Assembly: GCA_902605935.1 (NCBI GenBank)
Contig: CACLEI010000009.1
Coordinates: forward strand, 1 to 43,965
Source: an uncultured SAR86 cluster bacterium
GTDB lineage: Bacteria > Pseudomonadota > Gammaproteobacteria > Magnimaribacterales > Magnimaribacteraceae
Length of the DNA: 43,965 bases
Direction: 5' to 3'
This document shows, in pieces, positions 41,662 to 43,965 of this stretch. Numbering within the stretch: position 1 is the stretch's first letter; the number at the start of each line of letters is the position of its first letter. The translations under genes and the position numbers were made by a program. The notes beneath the pieces are model-generated. The model worked only from the letters and a program-made list of their open reading frames with translations, was not told the DNA's origin and ran no database searches.

Positions 41662-42802
41662 AAGGGCCAGGCGAAAGTCTGGCCTTTTCTTTATTAATTA
41701 CAGGCCTAGCGTAAGTCATCAGAAACTCATTTCGCTCTTCGGGCTTCAAATTTGCACATCTCTTTTCAAGGATCGAAACCTTACTGGACATATCCGATAT
41801 TGAATTTTTAATCTCTTGTTGAATATTTATTTCAGGCAACAGGGCTAGGGCTGCTTGGTTAGAGGGCCAAATATGATAATTGTTTATAATGTCTCTCTGT
41901 ATCATTTCAGCTAGATGGCGTGTGTTATCCACTGGATCAGAAATCGGCTTACATATATGTAAATGAACTCTGCCTTTGTAACCAAAAATTCCGGTTGACA
42001 TTTCTTTGATGTCGCTTTTATTTATTTCTTCTGGAGTCAAGGAATCCTGATGATCCCAACCTTTTGCTTTAACATAATCCAATGGGTCATATTCATAGGA
42101 AATAACAATTGGTGTTAAATTAACACTTCTAACCCATTCATAAATTGAATGTACCTTTCTTTGATCGAGATATAGCATTTTTAAAACGCCCTCATCTGTA
42201 AAGTCATTACCATCATTTGCCCTTCCTTCTCTTTGAGCAATCCAGATACTCGCTTTATCTTGCATTAGTGAATAATTGATGTAGGCGGAGAGTTTTGATA
42301 ATTTTCTTAAAGTTTCCTTCACTCCTTTGATATTTCTGTGAACTATGAAGCTTTTATTCAACCTCATAAGCGTTTCAGCATACCCACCATCTAGAAGGTT
42401 ATCTCCAATAGCAATTCTTACAGTGTTGAGTCCTTGGATATGAAGGAGATAATTAAGAAAAGCAGGGTCAAGAGATATGTCTCTGTGATTGCCTATAAAC
42501 AGTGTGGGTTTTTCAATTAAATTCTCAACTCCACTGTAAGTAAAACCGTCTGTTGTTTGATCAATCATCTTAGTCACTAAAGGAGCTAAACAATCTTGAA
42601 ATTGATCTATAGAATTACAGTCAGCAAAAATTTGCTTAAATTTTTTTCTTAAATAAATTCGGTTTATCTTTGAGAAATATTTATGGGCTCTTGGAAAAAT
42701 TAAACTAGAAATATAATTATGAAAATCTTCATTTAGTTCTAGCTCATTTAGCTTTGTGGCGACTTGATCATCCTTATAAGAAGCTATATCACTAAAATCC
42801 AT
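41660..42802 (-). CDS. Glycerolipid acyltransferase-like protein (PlsC/PlsB superfamily)
   Basis: Acyltransferase superfamily protein of 380 residues. The N-terminal helical extension of about 95 residues precedes the domain. LFIGNHRDISLDPAFLN (about 100-116) is motif I, but the His to Asp distance is HX5D rather than HX4D. IWIAQREGRANDGND (about 187-201) corresponds to motif III (EGxxx), and LTPIVISYEYDP to motif IV. No strong membrane helix is seen. The family transfers acyl groups from CoA or ACP to glycerol phosphates, and the exact acceptor is unknown. The last codons contain the porin terminator. It is 4 bases after the alpha/beta hydrolase gene, suggesting a lipid-related operon. Confidence 0.83.
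   Translation of the reverse strand: MDFSDIASYKDDQVATKLNELELNEDFHNYISSLIFPRAHKYFSKINRIYLRKKFKQIFADCNSIDQFQDCLAPLVTKMIDQTTDGFTYSGVENLIEKPTLFIGNHRDISLDPAFLNYLLHIQGLNTVRIAIGDNLLDGGYAETLMRLNKSFIVHRNIKGVKETLRKLSKLSAYINYSLMQDKASIWIAQREGRANDGNDFTDEGVLKMLYLDQRKVHSIYEWVRSVNLTPIVISYEYDPLDYVKAKGWDHQDSLTPEEINKSDIKEMSTGIFGYKGRVHLHICKPISDPVDNTRHLAEMIQRDIINNYHIWPSNQAALALLPEINIQQEIKNSISDMSSKVSILEKRCANLKPEERNEFLMTYARPVINKEKARLSPGP
41662..41690 (+). terminator. Rho-independent terminator of the porin gene, inside the convergent acyltransferase 3' end
   Basis: The stem GGCCAGGC/GTCTGGCC (41665-41672 and 41677-41684, one G-U pair) has a GAAA tetraloop and is followed by TTTTCTTT. The T-tract lies only on the plus side, so it terminates the porin transcript. 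It overlaps the last codons (LSPGP) of the acyltransferase on the minus strand. Confidence 0.9.
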
Positions 42803-42806
42803 TTTT

Positions 42807-43760
42807 TTATAATTGATCGATAAAATCTTTTATTTCTTTTCCAATGATAGTTGGTTGTCTGTATGTTATATCGTGAGTTCCCTCTTCCAAAACAACAAGC
42901 TTTCCTTTAATGAATATCTTTTGATATTCCTTTGACCCTGAAAAAGGAACTACTCCATCTTTTTTTCCCCATAAAGCAAGCATAGGTATTTCTTTTTCAT
43001 TTAGATTTTCGTACATATCACGAACATCAAAAAGATTAAAATTCCTTATAGTTGATAAAAGAGATTCATTAAAACCTTTAAAACGCAGTTGATCTTGGAA
43101 TAGTGGTAAAAATTTATCTTCATTTATAGACAAAGGATCGTCGCTATATTGAGTTTCAGACATATTTCCTACGCCATATAATCTATGACTAAATACTCTC
43201 CAGAACCAATCTCCAACTATGGGCATAGTTATCCATGATTTCATCTGAGGTAGAGATTTACTGAAACCTGCAGGAGCAATTAATGAAACGCTTTTTACTT
43301 CGTCAGGATATTCGACTGCATAGTAAGATGCAATGGGTCCTCCCATAGAATAGCCAACTATATGAACTTTCTCATTTATATCCTGAGATAGTATCAATTC
43401 CCTCAAGGTTTCGAGGTAGAGACTCTTATCATATTGTGTTTTAGGTCTTTCTGAATAGCCTCTACCAAAATGATCGTAGACAAGAACTTTATAACCGGAG
43501 CTAGTAAAATTATCGAGTAGGCCTTGCCATACAAAACTTGGAGTTGAGAAACCATGAACCAAGACTAAAGTCCCCCTCAAATCGGTTGAATCGTCCGGTA
43601 AAAACCAACGATAATATATATTACCTCTTGAAAGTTCTGCCCAATTTCCTTCAGAAGGTATATCTGAGTGCAAAATTTTCTTTAATCCATAAATCTTATA
43701 AAGATAGGGTAAAGCCAGAGCTAAAAGAATAAATAAAATCCCTATAAAAAGTTTCTCCAT
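42807..43760 (-). CDS. Alpha/beta hydrolase with N-terminal membrane anchor
   Basis: Alpha/beta-hydrolase-fold protein of 317 residues. A hydrophobic N-terminal helix (about 4-22: LFIGILFILLALALPYLY) should anchor it to the inner membrane. The oxyanion motif LVHGFS is at 67-72. The nucleophile is Ser138 in GYSMGG, the acid Asp268 in GKKDGVVPF and the base His296 in GTHDITY. The FGRGYSERP loop fits monoacylglycerol-lipase/epoxide-hydrolase-like enzymes. Substrate unknown. It is in one operon with a glycerolipid acyltransferase and divergent from a glycerophosphodiesterase gene, so lipid turnover is a reasonable guess. Confidence 0.88.
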   Translation of the reverse strand: MEKLFIGILFILLALALPYLYKIYGLKKILHSDIPSEGNWAELSRGNIYYRWFLPDDSTDLRGTLVLVHGFSTPSFVWQGLLDNFTSSGYKVLVYDHFGRGYSERPKTQYDKSLYLETLRELILSQDINEKVHIVGYSMGGPIASYYAVEYPDEVKSVSLIAPAGFSKSLPQMKSWITMPIVGDWFWRVFSHRLYGVGNMSETQYSDDPLSINEDKFLPLFQDQLRFKGFNESLLSTIRNFNLFDVRDMYENLNEKEIPMLALWGKKDGVVPFSGSKEYQKIFIKGKLVVLEEGTHDITYRQPTIIGKEIKDFIDQL

Positions 43761-43807
43761 AAATAAGATCCTTCTCTATAGTATAGTTATTAAAAATATA
43801 GATATCT
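43761..43807. promoter_or_regulatory. Divergent start region of hydrolase and glycerophosphodiesterase genes
   Basis: 47 bases separate the two divergent starts. I see AT-rich sequence with no clear ribosome site on the plus side and no complete promoter hexamer pair, so promoter positions cannot be assigned. Confidence 0.3.
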
Positions 43808-43965
43808 ATGCATCCATTTTTTCAAGACTTCAACTTTTATGGTTTTGTACATAGAGGTGGGGATGAAGTCAAAACAGAAAATACCCTAGAAGCCTTTGAA
43901 TACTCATCAAATTTAGGATTTATTTTTATAGAAACAGATGTTCAATCTACTAAAGATGGTCATAT
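43808..43965 (+). CDS. Glycerophosphodiester phosphodiesterase, N-terminal part (cut by window edge)
   Basis: Starts at ATG 43808 and stays open to the end of the window (52 complete codons). The translated start reads MHPFFQDFNFYGFVHRGG, then ENTLEAFEYSSNLGF and FIETDVQSTKDGH. These are the GDPD signatures: His-Arg-Gly-Gly and Glu-Asn-Thr for substrate phosphate and metal, and E-T-D for the metal pair (usual ExD). The enzyme releases glycerol-3-phosphate and an alcohol from glycerophosphodiesters. It is divergent from an alpha/beta hydrolase and acyltransferase pair, which fits phospholipid recycling. The full length and any export signal are not visible. No signal peptide appears at the N-terminus seen. 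Confidence 0.9.
   Translation, partial: MHPFFQDFNFYGFVHRGGDEVKTENTLEAFEYSSNLGFIFIETDVQSTKDGH

Overview
The window is AT-rich DNA, dense with genes (no gene-free gap above about 200 bases), from a Gram-negative, probably marine gammaproteobacterium. Support comes from the conserved trxB <-> ftsK-lolA-serS neighbourhood, lolA, two TonB-dependent receptors, a TorF-type porin, an LPS heptosyltransferase and sohB. The mix of TonB receptors with esterases, beta-lactamase-fold hydrolases, phytanoyl-CoA-type dioxygenases and enoyl-CoA hydratases resembles the SAR86 clade. That assignment is inference from gene content only. There are no insertion sequences, prophage, CRISPR array or rRNA.

Layout. 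1-1985 (+): the end of a DsbA/FrnE-like protein, a 2OG-Fe(II) oxygenase and heptosyltransferase I (waaC-like, apparently starting at CTG). 8128-1978 (-): an operon of TonB receptor, beta-lactamase-fold hydrolase, type-B carboxylesterase lipoprotein and PhyH dioxygenase. Its predicted promoter overlaps a strong Fur-box match shared with a divergent bacterioferritin-like gene (8326-8751, +). 14839-8744 (-): six consecutive genes for exported proteins of mostly unknown function, including a FlgT/CsgG-like protein. Three successive products end in an acidic run plus a C-terminal aromatic residue, and this is the best candidate for an undescribed envelope system. 16252-14966 (-): tRNA-Ser(UGA), a VOC protein, an NAD(P)-binding protein and a DUF2805 protein.

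16349-19782 (+): nadA-nadC-nadB, overlapping by 8 bases at each junction, for de novo NAD synthesis. 23655-19783 (-): MATE exporter, alkylsulfatase-like lipoprotein and a crotonase-fold protein lacking both usual catalytic glutamates. 23696-27397: thymidine kinase, a CNT nucleoside transporter, an isopenicillin-N-synthase-like dioxygenase and a PfkB kinase, closed by a bidirectional terminator shared with a large Oar-like TonB receptor (30592-27440, -). 35052-30767 (-): ftsK-lolA-serS, with rarA missing between lolA and serS. 35140-36858 (+): trxB and a second crotonase.

40787-36859 (-): a five-gene operon of HSD10-like dehydrogenase, SohB protease, AcuI/YhdH-like reductase, a previously overlooked 43-residue membrane protein and a nitronate-monooxygenase-like enzyme. 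It has a good sigma-70 promoter. Opposite it, a TorF-type porin (40989-41609, +) has a near-consensus sigma-54 promoter and an NtrC-like palindrome, suggesting control by nitrogen supply. 43760-41660 (-): an alpha/beta hydrolase and an acyltransferase, facing the start of a glycerophosphodiester phosphodiesterase gene cut by the window edge. The overall picture is a heterotroph that takes up and degrades lipid-like or ester substrates, salvages nucleosides and makes its own NAD.
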